Source: Bradyrhizobium sp. CSA207
GTDB taxonomy: Bacteria > Pseudomonadota > Alphaproteobacteria > Rhizobiales > Xanthobacteraceae
Assembly (NCBI RefSeq): GCF_029051685.1
Contig: NZ_JAACFT010000014.1
Span: 62,001 to 126,000, forward strand
Length of the DNA: 64,000 bases
Direction: 5' to 3'
Part shown: piece by piece, positions 1 to 9,248 of the stretch
How positions within the stretch are numbered: the stretch's first letter is position 1
Layout: every line of letters starts with the position of its first letter
Notes under the pieces: model-generated
Database searches by the model: none
What the model saw: only the letters and a program-made list of their open reading frames with translations
What the model was told of the DNA's origin: nothing
Program-made: the position numbers and the translations under genes

Positions 1-1125
1 GAGCTACTGTGGGCTTTCGGGCACGCTGCGATGTCGACGGCGCGGAGCAGCAAAGAGAGTGAAGCAGCGTTGTGGCGCGGTCTGAAGCTGGCGCAAGAGA
101 TTGGCGATCTCCAGAACCAATTCCGGCTGCTCAGCCGACTACACGCCTTGCACCGCCGAACCGGAGATCCGCGATCGCTTCTCGAGGTCTCGTTGCTCGC
201 CGAAGCCGTCGCGATCGAAATCGATGATCCGGCAGCGCTGGCCCGCGCACAATCCTTCCTTGGAGACGCCTACCACTTGAGTGGTGATCAGCGGCGTGCT
301 TGGGAGCTGCAGCAAGCGGGGGCGGCCGCGGACGCCGCGATTCCAAATCTGCCGGTAGACCACTTTGCGAGTCCTCGCGGCGCGCAAAACCTGTCGTGTA
401 CTAACTTGTGGCTCCTTGGCTTTCCGGACCAAGCGATTGCTGTCGCGAACCGCTTAGCCGAGCCGAGCTCAAATTCCGACCTTGTATTGTACTGCGGAGG
501 ACTCTGTTTCGCTGCCCGCATCTATCACTGGGTCGGAGAGTTGAGCAGGCTGGAGGAGGTAATTGACCGGCTAGAAAACTACTCGCGCAAGCATCGGTTT
601 GGGCCATTGCTCACGGGCTCCCGCGCGTTGAGAGGTGTTCTGCATGTTGCACTCGGTGCCGTGGACGAAGGTGTCAAGCTACTCCAGCCGGGGTTACTTG
701 GCATGATCGCTGATCGTTTCGAGGTCCATAGCGGGCCCGTGGCAATCGCGCTGGCCGAGGGGATTGCGGCGCTGGGGCGGCCAGCGGATGCTCTCGCCTC
801 GATAAACGCACGGATCGACGCTACCGCGGCGGCACAGGGCGACAGCTGGGAGATGCCGGAATTTATGCGCGTTCGGGGCGAGTTGCGGGCGCGAAACGGT
901 GACTCATCGGGGGCAGAACAGGACTTTCTCGCCGCAATGGATTTGGCAGAACGACAATCGGCCTTGTCTTGGCGGCTCCGGGCCGCCTCCAGCTGGGTGC
1001 GCCACGCACGATATGGTGAGGCCGCGGCCATGGCCGTCGCTGAGTTACAGCGAACCTATGAACGCTTCGAGGAAGGGTTTGATACGGCAGACCTGCGCGC
1101 CGCCCGAGATCTTCTGCAGCGCTAG
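1..1125 (+). CDS. TPR-type regulator, C-terminal part (5' truncated by window edge)
   Basis: The reading frame is open from the first base of the window, so this is the C-terminal part (about 374 residues) of a larger protein. It is alanine/leucine-rich and all helical, with degenerate tetratricopeptide-like repeats throughout (patterns such as A-x-x-x-G-D/A-L). This resembles the C-terminal repeat region of rhizobial regulators that carry an N-terminal winged helix or cyclase domain and a central ATPase. The N-terminal domains lie outside the window, so whether it is a DNA-binding regulator or a cyclase cannot be decided here. The methionine codon at 31 is unlikely to be the true start. Confidence 0.6.
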   Translation, partial: ELLWAFGHAAMSTARSSKESEAALWRGLKLAQEIGDLQNQFRLLSRLHALHRRTGDPRSLLEVSLLAEAVAIEIDDPAALARAQSFLGDAYHLSGDQRRAWELQQAGAAADAAIPNLPVDHFASPRGAQNLSCTNLWLLGFPDQAIAVANRLAEPSSNSDLVLYCGGLCFAARIYHWVGELSRLEEVIDRLENYSRKHRFGPLLTGSRALRGVLHVALGAVDEGVKLLQPGLLGMIADRFEVHSGPVAIALAEGIAALGRPADALASINARIDATAAAQGDSWEMPEFMRVRGELRARNGDSSGAEQDFLAAMDLAERQSALSWRLRAASSWVRHARYGEAAAMAVAELQRTYERFEEGFDTADLRAARDLLQR

Positions 1126-1391
1126 TATTGACGGAGGACGGCGGCACGCGCCCCTGCCGACGCTTGCAACATACAGCACAAGGTCTTGGCACCAACAGTG
1201 GCAATTGGTGATGGACCTTGGCAGGCCGTGGTGTCGAAGGTCACAGGCCGGCCGCTCGATTTGTCGCCGCTCGCAACGTCTAACGGTGTCTCACAACCCA
1301 TAACGGGCATTTTCCCTGCTTCTGCGCGAACGTGGTCTGGGGCCAATTTCCAGTCTGGTCCGCGCAATTCAATGAGGTCAGGAGAAACGCG

Positions 1392-2732
1392 ATGCGCAAG
1401 CCGCAAGGTTTCGAAGTCACCAATCCGGACCGGCGCCAGTTCTTGAGCACGGCAGCCGCGGGGATTGCGGCGGCAGGCGCCGCGAGCCTGTTTTCCGCCT
1501 ATCCGTCGCAGGCTGCCTCGAACGACGGCATCCGCCCGTTCCATATTCATGTCCCGGAGGCGGAGTTGATGGATCTGCGCAAGCGCCTGGCGGCGACCCG
1601 GTGGCCTGACAAAGAGACCGTCGCTGATGAGTCCCAGGGCGTGCAACTGGCGGCCATGCAGGAAATCGTGCACTACTGGCACAAGGACCATGACTGGCGG
1701 AAGATCGAGGCGCGGCTCAATGCTCTGCCGCAATTCGTCACCGAGATCGACAGCCTGGACATTCACTTCATTCACGTCCGTTCGAAGCATGAGAACGCAT
1801 TACCGCTCATCGTCACGCATGGCTGGCCGGGGTCGGTCATCGAGCAGCTCAAGATCATCGATCCGCTGACCAATCCTACGGCGCACGGCGGCAATGCGTC
1901 GGATGCATTCCATCTGGTGATTCCGTCCTTGCCGGGTTACGGCTTTTCGGGAAAGCCGGCTGCGACCGGCTGGGATCCTGCGCATATCGCCCGCGCTTGG
2001 GTCGCGCTGATGAAGCGCCTTGGATATGCGAAATTCGTCTCACAGGGCGGCGACTGGGGCGGCAATATCACCAACGTGATGGCTGAACAGGCGCCGCCAG
2101 AATTGCTCGGCATTCACGTCACCTTTCCCGAGACCATTCCTCCCGATGTCGGCAAGGCACTGCAGGCGGGCGGCCCGCCACCATCCGACCTCTCGGCCGA
2201 AGAAAAGCGCGCGTACGAGCAGCTAGTCAGGCTGCGTACAAAGAACCTGGCCTACGCTTTGGAGATGGGGACGCGCCCGCAAACACTGTACGCGTTCGCG
2301 GATTCTCCCGCTGGTCTTGCAGCGTGGATTCTTGACCATGGCGACAACTACGGTCAGCCGGCGTCGGCGATCATGTGGGCCGTGCTGGGGCACGCCGTCA
2401 ATAGTCACTCGGCGGGCGCTCTTACCCGAGACGACATCCTCGACAACATCACGCTGTATTGGTTGACGAACACGGCGGTGTCCTCGGGCCGTCTCTTTTG
2501 GGAGAACAAGCGCCGCCTCTTGAGCGCGGTCAATGTCTCCATCCCGGCCGCCGTGACCGTCTTTCCTGGCGAAATCTATCAGGCGCCGCGGAGCTGGACA
2601 GAGCGCGCGTATCACAAGCTCATCTATTTCAACGAGGTCGATCAGGGCGGCCACTTCGCGGCCTGGGAGCAACCTGAGCTCTTCAGCGCAGAACTTCGAG
2701 CCGCTTTTAAGTCTCTGCGTCAGTCGACTTGA
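1392..2732 (+). CDS. TAT-exported epoxide hydrolase family protein (copy 1)
   Basis: This 446-residue alpha/beta hydrolase has an N-terminal twin-arginine signal (RRQFL near residue 14, then an Ala-rich stretch), so it should be periplasmic. The EHN domain (about 47-155) is followed by the oxyanion-loop motif HGWPGS (143-148), the nucleophile elbow GGDWGG (Asp221) and a late catalytic His (about 421, GGHFAAWEQP). The family opens epoxides by water attack through an aspartyl ester; the substrate is unknown. The start at 1392 was chosen because GGAG lies about 7 bases upstream and the TAT signal begins there. It is followed by a close paralogue of identical length at 2857. Confidence 0.88.
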   Translation: MRKPQGFEVTNPDRRQFLSTAAAGIAAAGAASLFSAYPSQAASNDGIRPFHIHVPEAELMDLRKRLAATRWPDKETVADESQGVQLAAMQEIVHYWHKDHDWRKIEARLNALPQFVTEIDSLDIHFIHVRSKHENALPLIVTHGWPGSVIEQLKIIDPLTNPTAHGGNASDAFHLVIPSLPGYGFSGKPAATGWDPAHIARAWVALMKRLGYAKFVSQGGDWGGNITNVMAEQAPPELLGIHVTFPETIPPDVGKALQAGGPPPSDLSAEEKRAYEQLVRLRTKNLAYALEMGTRPQTLYAFADSPAGLAAWILDHGDNYGQPASAIMWAVLGHAVNSHSAGALTRDDILDNITLYWLTNTAVSSGRLFWENKRRLLSAVNVSIPAAVTVFPGEIYQAPRSWTERAYHKLIYFNEVDQGGHFAAWEQPELFSAELRAAFKSLRQST

Positions 2733-2856
2733 GCATTGTGAGTGGTGGGGACGAGCCCCCCTTCATCGGTGGTCATGTGTCACTTACGGCACAGCGAAAT
2801 TCCTCGAGATCAATCGATTCGATTAACATAATTCAAAGCAGCCAAGGAGATTGGCC

Positions 2857-4197
2857 ATGGCTACGTCAAAGGCTTCCGAAATCATCGATCGAGATCGGCG
2901 CCACTTTCTGAGCACCGCCGCGATCGGAGCCGCCGCAGCAAACGCCACGGGCCTTGCTGCCAGCCATCCGGCGGCGGCCGCGACGAGTGGCGACATCCGC
3001 CCCTTCCGGGTCAATTTCGCAGAGGAGGCGCTTGTCGATCTGCGCCGGCGCATCCACGCGACAAGGTGGCCTGACCAGGAAACGGTCATTGACGAATCGC
3101 AAGGCGTACAACTCGCGGCGATCAGGGAGGTCGCGCGCTATTGGGGATCGGACTACGATTGGCGCAAGTGCGAGGCGAAACTGAATGCGCTGCCGCAATT
3201 CATGACCGAGATCGATGGGCTCGAGATCCATTTCATTCATGTTAACTCGAAACACGAAAATGCGCTGCCACTCATCGTCACGCATGGATGGCCCGGCTCC
3301 GTCATCGAGCAGCTTAGGATTATCGCCCCGCTCACTGATCCCACAGCCCACGGCGCCAGCGCATCGGATGCGTTTCATCTAGTGATTCCGTCCTTGCCTG
3401 GGTACGGATTTTCAGCCAAGCCGACCACGCCCGGCTGGGATTCAGATCGCACTGCACGCGCTTGGGTCGTGCTGATGAAGCGCCTCGGATACACACGATT
3501 TGGGGCGCAAGGCGGTGATTTGGGCGGCGGTATCTGCACTGCGATGGGCAGACAGGCACCGCCGGAATTGCTGGGCATTCACACCAACTTCCCGGGTACC
3601 ATTCCCCCGGACATCGCAAAAGCGCTGCAGGTTGGCAATCCGCCGCCATCGGGTCTTTCGGCCGACGAGAAGCGCGCCTACGCCCAGCTCGCGATTCTGT
3701 TCGCGAAGAAGCGCGCTTACGCCCAAATGATGACGACACGCCCGCAAACGCTGTACGGATTGGCGGATTCGCCGATCGGCCTGGCGAGCTGGCTTCTTGA
3801 CCACGGCGACGGCTATGGCCAGCCAGCCGCGGCAATCATGTCGGCTATTCTCGGGCGCACGATAAACGGACATCCGGCAGACGGCCTGACACGCGACGAC
3901 GTGCTGGACGACATCACCCTCTATTGGTTGACCAACACAGCGGTTTCTGCGGCGCGCTTCTATTGGGAGAATCGCATCAACCTCTACAACGCCGCCGACG
4001 TCTCCATCCCGGCGGCCGTCAGCGTCTTTCCCGGCGAGAACTACCCGGCGCCGCGGAGCTGGACAGACAAGGCCTATCACAAACTTATCTATTTCAACGA
4101 GGTCGAGAAGGGCGGGCACTACGCCGCCTGGGAACAACCTCAGCTTTTGAGCGCAGAGCTGCGCGCCGCCTTTAGATCGCTGCGTCAGTCGATTTGA
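2857..4197 (+). CDS. TAT-exported epoxide hydrolase family protein (copy 2)
   Basis: This is a tandem paralogue of the gene at 1392, also 446 residues and similar throughout. The twin-arginine signal is RRHFL near residue 14. HGWPGS is conserved, but the nucleophile elbow reads GGDLGG instead of GGDWGG, and the catalytic His is in GGHYAAWEQP. An in-frame TTG lies six bases upstream, but the AAGGAGA box at 2844-2850 is best spaced for the ATG at 2857. The Trp-to-Leu change beside the nucleophile suggests the two copies may differ in substrate range (inference). They are separated by 124 bases and probably co-transcribed. Confidence 0.88.
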   Translation: MATSKASEIIDRDRRHFLSTAAIGAAAANATGLAASHPAAAATSGDIRPFRVNFAEEALVDLRRRIHATRWPDQETVIDESQGVQLAAIREVARYWGSDYDWRKCEAKLNALPQFMTEIDGLEIHFIHVNSKHENALPLIVTHGWPGSVIEQLRIIAPLTDPTAHGASASDAFHLVIPSLPGYGFSAKPTTPGWDSDRTARAWVVLMKRLGYTRFGAQGGDLGGGICTAMGRQAPPELLGIHTNFPGTIPPDIAKALQVGNPPPSGLSADEKRAYAQLAILFAKKRAYAQMMTTRPQTLYGLADSPIGLASWLLDHGDGYGQPAAAIMSAILGRTINGHPADGLTRDDVLDDITLYWLTNTAVSAARFYWENRINLYNAADVSIPAAVSVFPGENYPAPRSWTDKAYHKLIYFNEVEKGGHYAAWEQPQLLSAELRAAFRSLRQSI

Positions 4198-4406
4198 GAA
4201 TAACAGCGCGTGCCGTGTGCGCGCCGTCCCTCCACCAACATCGAGGCAAGAATCATGAAAGCATCCGGCTACGTCAACGGCAAGTTGGAGGCCGGCGCCT
4301 GGACTGAGTGCCAAAATCTAACAGCGTATCACAACGCCTAACTTCGTTTGATCGCCGGCTTCCCGCATGATGACCAAGTCTTCACACACATGGAAAGGAA
4401 ACAAAA

Positions 4407-5234
4407 ATGGAACGTCTTATTCAGGTTGCGATCACCGCTTCAGCGTTGACCGCCACGATGGCATGCGGCGGTGTGCAGGCCGCTGAAAAGCCCACAATCG
4501 CTCTCGTCCACGGCGCGTGGGAAGAGTCGAACGTGTGGGGTAACGTAACGCCGAAGCTCAAGGCCGACGGCTACAAGGTCATCGTTATTACGATGCCCGG
4601 ACGCCCCAACAATCCGGTGCCTGTCAACAAGATAAGCCTGGACCTCTATCGCGACACGATCATCAAATCGATCGCCAAAGAGAGGCATCCCGTCGTTCTC
4701 GTGGGACACAGCTTCGCCGGCATGACCATCTCTGCCGTCGCCGAAGCCGAGCCATCCAAAATAAAGACGTTGGTCTATCTTGCTGCCTACTTGCCCAAGA
4801 ACGGACAGTCTCTGCTGGATCTCGGCAACTCCGACAAGGACAGCAAGATCGGACCGTTCCTCAAGATCATGAAGGATCAGGGAATTGCCGTCGTCGATGG
4901 GGCCGGTCGTGCCGATCTGTTTTGCAATTTGTGTCCGCCGCAATTGCGCGCGGCTGTTCCGAACCTGATTGTCGATGAGCCATTGGCACCGCTCGTGACC
5001 CCAGTTCATCTGACGTCGGATCGGTTCGGAAAAGTCGACAAAGTCTATGTTCACACGGCGCAGGATGTTGTCGTGAGCCCGAGCCTGCAGGCGTCCATGC
5101 TAATGGCAACCCCCGTGCGCCTCGAGTTGACGCTCGATACCGGCCACACCGCGTTTCTCACCGATCCGGATGGCGTAGCGGCTGCCATCGAGAAGGCGGC
5201 GAGTCCGGTCGAGATCGGCGCAAACGCCAGGTAG
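4407..5234 (+). CDS. Exported alpha/beta hydrolase (salicylate-esterase/SABP2-like fold)
   Basis: A 275-residue alpha/beta hydrolase with a signal peptide (about residues 1-26, ending VQA-AE). The catalytic triad is visible as Ser102 in GHSFAG, Asp220 in TAQD and His247 in DTGHTAF. The HGAW motif near residue 35 forms the oxyanion region. This arrangement is typical of the small esterases related to plant methyl-salicylate esterase; the substrate here is unknown. A GGAAAGGAAAC box precedes the start. It is co-directional with the epoxide hydrolases upstream but separated by about 200 bases, in which only a 28-codon open frame (4255-4341) of no recognised similarity is seen. Confidence 0.85.
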   Translation: MERLIQVAITASALTATMACGGVQAAEKPTIALVHGAWEESNVWGNVTPKLKADGYKVIVITMPGRPNNPVPVNKISLDLYRDTIIKSIAKERHPVVLVGHSFAGMTISAVAEAEPSKIKTLVYLAAYLPKNGQSLLDLGNSDKDSKIGPFLKIMKDQGIAVVDGAGRADLFCNLCPPQLRAAVPNLIVDEPLAPLVTPVHLTSDRFGKVDKVYVHTAQDVVVSPSLQASMLMATPVRLELTLDTGHTAFLTDPDGVAAAIEKAASPVEIGANAR

Positions 5235-5340
5235 CAGCCAGAGACGCGTCACCGGATCGAACAAGTCGTTCGTCGAAATCACGCCGGGCGGGGTGAAACG
5301 CCGCCCGGACACGTCTCCCGAGATTCGAGGAATTCGTACA

Positions 5341-6594
5341 ATGAGCGAAAGCGAACCGGAATCTCCGACCCTCTCGCGCAGGCGCATGCTAAACCTCGCA
5401 TCCGCCAGCATCGGAACCCTGGTTGCGAGCCCGGCGCTGGCGGATACGCTTGCCGACGTGCCGCCGCGCGAGCCCGGCGCGGATCTCAGCGCCCACAGCG
5501 AACGGTCGAAATTCGTACAGATCGGCCGCATTCCCGAGGCTGGACCGGGCAAGCGCAAGGTCGATCCGGACGAGGCGATCAATTCCAAGACACCTCTCCA
5601 GAAGCTGGTCGGAAGCATCACGCCTTCGGACCTGCATTACGAGCGCAGCCATTCCGGTGCCCCCGAACTCGATCCTGACAAACATCGCCTACTGATCCAC
5701 GGCTTGGTGCAAAAGCCGCTGGTCTTCAGCGTCGACGACCTCAAGGCGATGCCATCGGTCTCGCGTGTCGTCTTCATCGAATGCACCGGGAACGGATGGG
5801 AGAACTGGAAGAAGGCCGACCCGAACCTGACCGTGCAGAACACGCATGGTCTCGTCAGCACCAATGAGTGGACGGGCGTGCCGCTCAAATTCCTGGTCGA
5901 CCTCGTGGGTATCGATCGTGGCTCGAGGTGGATGCTGGCCGAGGGGGGCGACGCGGCCGGCGTTGCCCGCAGCATCCCGCTCACGGACGAAATCCTGGAC
6001 GAAGCGTTCGTGGCCTATGGCCAGAACGGCGAGCCGCTGCGGCCCGCACACGGCTTTCCGATGCGGCTGGTAATGCCAGGGTTCGAGGGCAACCTCAATA
6101 TCAAATGGCTACGCCGGATGAAGTTCGGCGATCAACCCTGGATGACGCGCTGGGAAACCGCGCGCTATACCCAGCTTCTGGCCAATGGCAAGGCGCGGCA
6201 ATTCCAGCTTCGGATGGAGACCAACTCGGTCATCACCTCGCCATCGGGAATGATGGAGATTCGCCCGGGCTACAACCGCATTACCGGCATTGCGTGGAGC
6301 GGCCATGGCAAGATCGCGAGGGTCGAGGTAAGCACCGACGGCGCGAGGAGCTGGAAGCAGGCGCAGTTGAGCCATCCCGTGCTGCCGAAAGCGCAGACCC
6401 GCTTCCAGATCGACTGGGACTGGGACGGCAAGCCCACGAAGATCGTCAGCCGCTCCACGGACGAGAAGGGCAACGTCCAGCCTGATCGCGGCTCCTTCAT
6501 TGCGGAAATGGGGAGGAACGCGCTGTTTCACTACAACGCACAACAGACCTGGAGCATCGATGAGGCCGGGAGGATTCGCAATGCGCTTGCCTGA
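5341..6594 (+). CDS. soxC: Sulfite dehydrogenase molybdenum subunit, SoxC-like
   Basis: A 417-residue molybdopterin oxidoreductase with a twin-arginine signal (SRRRM, residues 12-16). The Mo-coordinating Cys148 sits in the sulfite-oxidase motif FIECTGNGWEN, followed by the pterin-binding core and the C-terminal Mo-co dimerisation domain (about 300-410). The family oxidises sulfite or protein-bound sulfane sulfur in the periplasm and passes electrons to a cytochrome c. The start at 5341 is preceded by GAGGAA and begins the TAT signal; an earlier in-frame ATG at 5293 is less likely. It overlaps soxD by 14 bases. No soxXYZAB genes are in the window, so it may work as a stand-alone sulfite dehydrogenase. 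Confidence 0.9.
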   Translation: MSESEPESPTLSRRRMLNLASASIGTLVASPALADTLADVPPREPGADLSAHSERSKFVQIGRIPEAGPGKRKVDPDEAINSKTPLQKLVGSITPSDLHYERSHSGAPELDPDKHRLLIHGLVQKPLVFSVDDLKAMPSVSRVVFIECTGNGWENWKKADPNLTVQNTHGLVSTNEWTGVPLKFLVDLVGIDRGSRWMLAEGGDAAGVARSIPLTDEILDEAFVAYGQNGEPLRPAHGFPMRLVMPGFEGNLNIKWLRRMKFGDQPWMTRWETARYTQLLANGKARQFQLRMETNSVITSPSGMMEIRPGYNRITGIAWSGHGKIARVEVSTDGARSWKQAQLSHPVLPKAQTRFQIDWDWDGKPTKIVSRSTDEKGNVQPDRGSFIAEMGRNALFHYNAQQTWSIDEAGRIRNALA

Positions 6595-7126
6595 GACGCT
6601 TTTCGCCAGCTTCGCGGTCGCGGCCGCCTGCATCGCACCGGCGCTTGCCTACGACTTCGGACGCCGCCCAACGCCCGACGAGATCAGACTGTGGGACATC
6701 GACGTGCGGCCTGACGGTAAGGGCCTTCCCGAAGGCAGCGGCGCCGTCGCCCGCGGCAAGCAAGTGTTCGAGGAGAACTGCGCCGCGTGCCATGGCGATG
6801 GCGGCCAGGGCGGCATCAAAGATCGATTGGTCGGCGGGCAGGGCACGCTGGCGTCGGATATGCCGGTCAAGACTGTCGGGAGCTTCTGGCCCTATGCGAC
6901 GACGCTGTTCGATTACATCCGCCGCGCCATGCCATATCCCGCGCCTGGTTCGCTCAGCGACGACGATACCTATGCCGTGACCGCCTACATTCTCAGCCTC
7001 AACGGAATCATTTCCGCAGATGCCAGCCTCGATAAGGCGTCGCTCCCGCAAGTCAAGATGCCAAATCGCGACGGCTTTATTCCCGAGGCGGAGTTCGGCC
7101 CGACCCGGGGCGCTGGAAGGAAATGA
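6581..7126 (+). CDS. soxD: SoxD-like mono-haem cytochrome c subunit
   Basis: A 181-residue periplasmic cytochrome with a signal peptide (about 1-23, ALA-YDF). One haem-attachment motif, CAACH (residues 67-71), is present, and a downstream Met in RAMPYP is a candidate axial ligand. The start is inside the end of soxC and is preceded by GGGAGG, so translation is probably coupled. The Paracoccus SoxD subunit is about twice as long and di-haem; this one keeps only one haem domain, more like SorB-type partners. Its role is to accept electrons from the molybdenum subunit and pass them to the respiratory chain. Confidence 0.87.
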   Translation: MRLPETLFASFAVAAACIAPALAYDFGRRPTPDEIRLWDIDVRPDGKGLPEGSGAVARGKQVFEENCAACHGDGGQGGIKDRLVGGQGTLASDMPVKTVGSFWPYATTLFDYIRRAMPYPAPGSLSDDDTYAVTAYILSLNGIISADASLDKASLPQVKMPNRDGFIPEAEFGPTRGAGRK

Positions 7127-7605
7127 GATGGCGCTTCGCCGAGCGGGCGATAATCGCCTTCGCACTGACTGCACTGATTGAACTAACAGGAGCACGAGCA
7201 ATGGCGACAGAGGGACTGATCACGATACGCAGCGGCCATGGATCGGAAGAGACGATGAACAGGCTGGAGGCCGAAGTCAGGGCCAAGGGCATGACGGTGT
7301 TCGCCCATATCGACCATGCGGCGGGCGCGGCCGCCGTGGGGCTGGCGCTCCGGCCGACCGATCTCTTGATCTTCGGTAACGCAAACGGCGGCACGCCGCT
7401 GATGCAATCGGTGCAGACAATCGGGATCGACCTGCCGCTGAAGGCGCTGGTCTGGCAGGACGCCTCGGGCGCGATCTGGCTTTCGTACAACGACCCGCAT
7501 TTTCTTGCGGAACGCCACGGCCTGGATGATGCCACCAAGGCCGCCATCGAAACGATGTCGGCCGCGTTGAAAGCGATCGCGACCAAAGCGACGGCAACGC
7601 CGTGA
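7123..7605 (+). CDS. DUF302 domain protein, probably exported
   Basis: A 160-residue protein consisting of a hydrophobic signal-like stretch (about 8-26) and one DUF302 domain (about 31-140, with the characteristic FAHIDHAAGA and LLIFGNANGGTPLM segments). It starts on an ATGA overlap with soxD, indicating an operon. A second start at 7201 has a stronger ribosome site (AGGAG at 7188-7192) and would give a protein without the signal, so export is likely but not certain. DUF302 proteins often accompany sulfur-oxidation or redox genes; the biochemical role is unknown. Confidence 0.78.
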   Translation: MRWRFAERAIIAFALTALIELTGARAMATEGLITIRSGHGSEETMNRLEAEVRAKGMTVFAHIDHAAGAAAVGLALRPTDLLIFGNANGGTPLMQSVQTIGIDLPLKALVWQDASGAIWLSYNDPHFLAERHGLDDATKAAIETMSAALKAIATKATATP

Positions 7606-7623
7606 ACTCATGGAACAGGAGGC

Positions 7624-7791
7624 TTGCCATGGGTACCACCTCTCACACCGGTCGACGATGTCGGCGAGTTCTACCGACAGGCCGGGGCAATCGATACGCC
7701 GTTCACCCCGTTGCTGCATGGATTCCGACAGACGCTCCTAGCCATGCGCCGGTTTGGTGCCAGTGACAAGCACAGCAATACGGAGGTCTAA
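7624..7791 (+). pseudogene. Possible gene remnant between the DUF302 and MBL genes
   Basis: A frame from a TTG at 7624 to a TAA at 7789-7791 encodes about 55 residues with protein-like composition and GC-rich third positions (for example DDVGEFYRQAGAIDTPFTPL). The good ribosome site AGGAGG and ATG at 7629 belong to a different frame, so either the start is non-standard or a frameshift separates the ATG from the coding stretch. I do not recognise the family. It ends directly against the next gene's ATG. Confidence 0.25.
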
Positions 7792-8760
7792 ATGTCTTCA
7801 CGTCAGCACGCCATGACGCGGCGCCGCTTCTGCCTGTGCTGCGCGGCCGCCACGACCGTCGCCGCAAGAGGCGGCTGGCTCAGTCCTTCGCAAGCCTATG
7901 CGGAGGCCCGCACCCTCGTGGACCTTATCCGCGACGATGCCGCCAAAGCGCCCATCAAGGTTCACAAGCTGCGCAGCGATGTCTGCATTCTGGAAGGGTC
8001 GGGCGGCAATATCGCGATGCTGGCCGGCACCGACGGCAAGGTGTTCATTGACGGTGGGATCACCGCCACGAAGCGGCGGATCCTGGAAGCCGCCAACAGC
8101 CTGAGTCCTGATCCGATCAAGCATCTGATCAACACCCATTGGCACTTCGATCACACCGATGGCAATGAATGGCTGCACGGTGAGGGAGCGGCGATCGTCG
8201 CGCATGAGAACACCCGCAAGCATCTGCTGGCGGCGCAACGGGTCGAAGACTGGAACTTCAATTTCCCGCCTTCGCCGCCCGCGGCCATTCCGGCCGAGGT
8301 GATCTCCGCGGAGAAGACGCTGATGCTGAACCGCACCACGCTTCGCCTGAAACCCTACGGCCCAGCGCACACCGACGGCGACATCTCGGTCTCGTTTGCC
8401 GAGGCCGATATTCTTCATACCGGCGATACCTTCTGGAACGGCATCTATCCTTTCATCGACTATTCGACCGGCGGCAGCATCGGTGGGATGATCAAAGCGG
8501 CGGAATCCAATGTCGCCGCAGTCGGCAACAATACCATCGTGATCCCCGGCCACGGCCAACCCGTCAGCAACAAGGCGGAGCTCTCGGCCTATCGCGACAT
8601 GCTGGTTGCCATTCACGAGAACGTCACCCGGCTGAAGCAGCAGGGCCGCTCGATCGAGGAGACGGTCGCGGCCAGGCCGACGGCGGCGTTCGACGCAAAA
8701 TGGGGTCAGTTCGTCATCACGCCGGAATTTTTCACCCGACTGGTTTACCACGGCGCTTGA
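7792..8760 (+). CDS. Periplasmic MBL-fold metallo-hydrolase
   Basis: A 322-residue metallo-beta-lactamase-fold protein with a twin-arginine signal (TRRRF, about 9-13). The metal site THWHFDHTDGN (His116, His118, Asp120, His121) is intact, with later ligands in GPAHTDGD, HTGDTFW and IPGHGQP. Together these give a complete di-metal site. Comparable MBL proteins (SoxH-like) are found in sulfur-oxidation clusters, but orthology cannot be shown here. GGAGGT lies just before the ATG. It follows soxCD and the DUF302 gene in the same direction, so a periplasmic sulfur-compound hydrolase is a reasonable guess. Confidence 0.85.
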   Translation: MSSRQHAMTRRRFCLCCAAATTVAARGGWLSPSQAYAEARTLVDLIRDDAAKAPIKVHKLRSDVCILEGSGGNIAMLAGTDGKVFIDGGITATKRRILEAANSLSPDPIKHLINTHWHFDHTDGNEWLHGEGAAIVAHENTRKHLLAAQRVEDWNFNFPPSPPAAIPAEVISAEKTLMLNRTTLRLKPYGPAHTDGDISVSFAEADILHTGDTFWNGIYPFIDYSTGGSIGGMIKAAESNVAAVGNNTIVIPGHGQPVSNKAELSAYRDMLVAIHENVTRLKQQGRSIEETVAARPTAAFDAKWGQFVITPEFFTRLVYHGA

Positions 8761-8799
8761 GAGCGAAGGAAACCGGAGAGGGGTATTGGAGCATCTCTC

Positions 8800-9132
8800 A
8801 TGAATGAAATCGCCGGTGACGGCCGACCTTCCATCGAAGCTGCAAGTCCGCAGCGCAGCCAGGTCGGCATCTGGGTCACGATAGCCGTGCTAGGGTTGCT
8901 TCTGATCGCCTCTGCTGTGATTGCCTATGTCGGTTGGACGATCAGCGATGCGGCCGTGCCGGATTCTGGTTACGTCGCCATGGGATTCGGTGTTCTGTTT
9001 TCCTTGCTTGTCGGCATCGGCCTCATGGCGCTCATCTTCTACAGCAGCCGGAAAGGGTATGACGAGCCAGCGGTGCTGATCGAAGAGCCTGGCGCCAATT
9101 TCGATGATGTCCAAAAGCCTTCATCCAAGTGA
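8800..9132 (+). CDS. Small two-helix membrane protein
   Basis: A 110-residue protein with two predicted membrane helices (about 23-47 and 58-82) and a charged C-terminal tail. No enzymatic motif is visible and the family is not recognised. It lies 39 bases after the MBL gene in the same orientation, with GGAG about 10 bases before the start, so it is probably part of the same transcript and may partner the channel gene that follows. Confidence 0.65.
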   Translation: MNEIAGDGRPSIEAASPQRSQVGIWVTIAVLGLLLIASAVIAYVGWTISDAAVPDSGYVAMGFGVLFSLLVGIGLMALIFYSSRKGYDEPAVLIEEPGANFDDVQKPSSK

Positions 9133-9248
9133 TCAGATTCCGCTTTGGAGGGCGGGTTTACTTGGTGGAGATGATCGAAGGCGAGCATGCTGAGCCAATC
9201 GACGAGGTCGGTTTAACGGTCGTTTACCCCTGAGACGCGAGGACAAAG

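Noticed and set aside
3442..4314. 290-codon minus-strand frame opposite the second epoxide hydrolase
   Set aside because: It is a shadow of a gene with intact catalytic motifs; composition is not protein-like and there is no ribosome site.
4255..4341. 28-codon frame between the epoxide hydrolase and the esterase
   Set aside because: It has a passable ribosome site but is too short and matches nothing I recognise; not listed as a gene.
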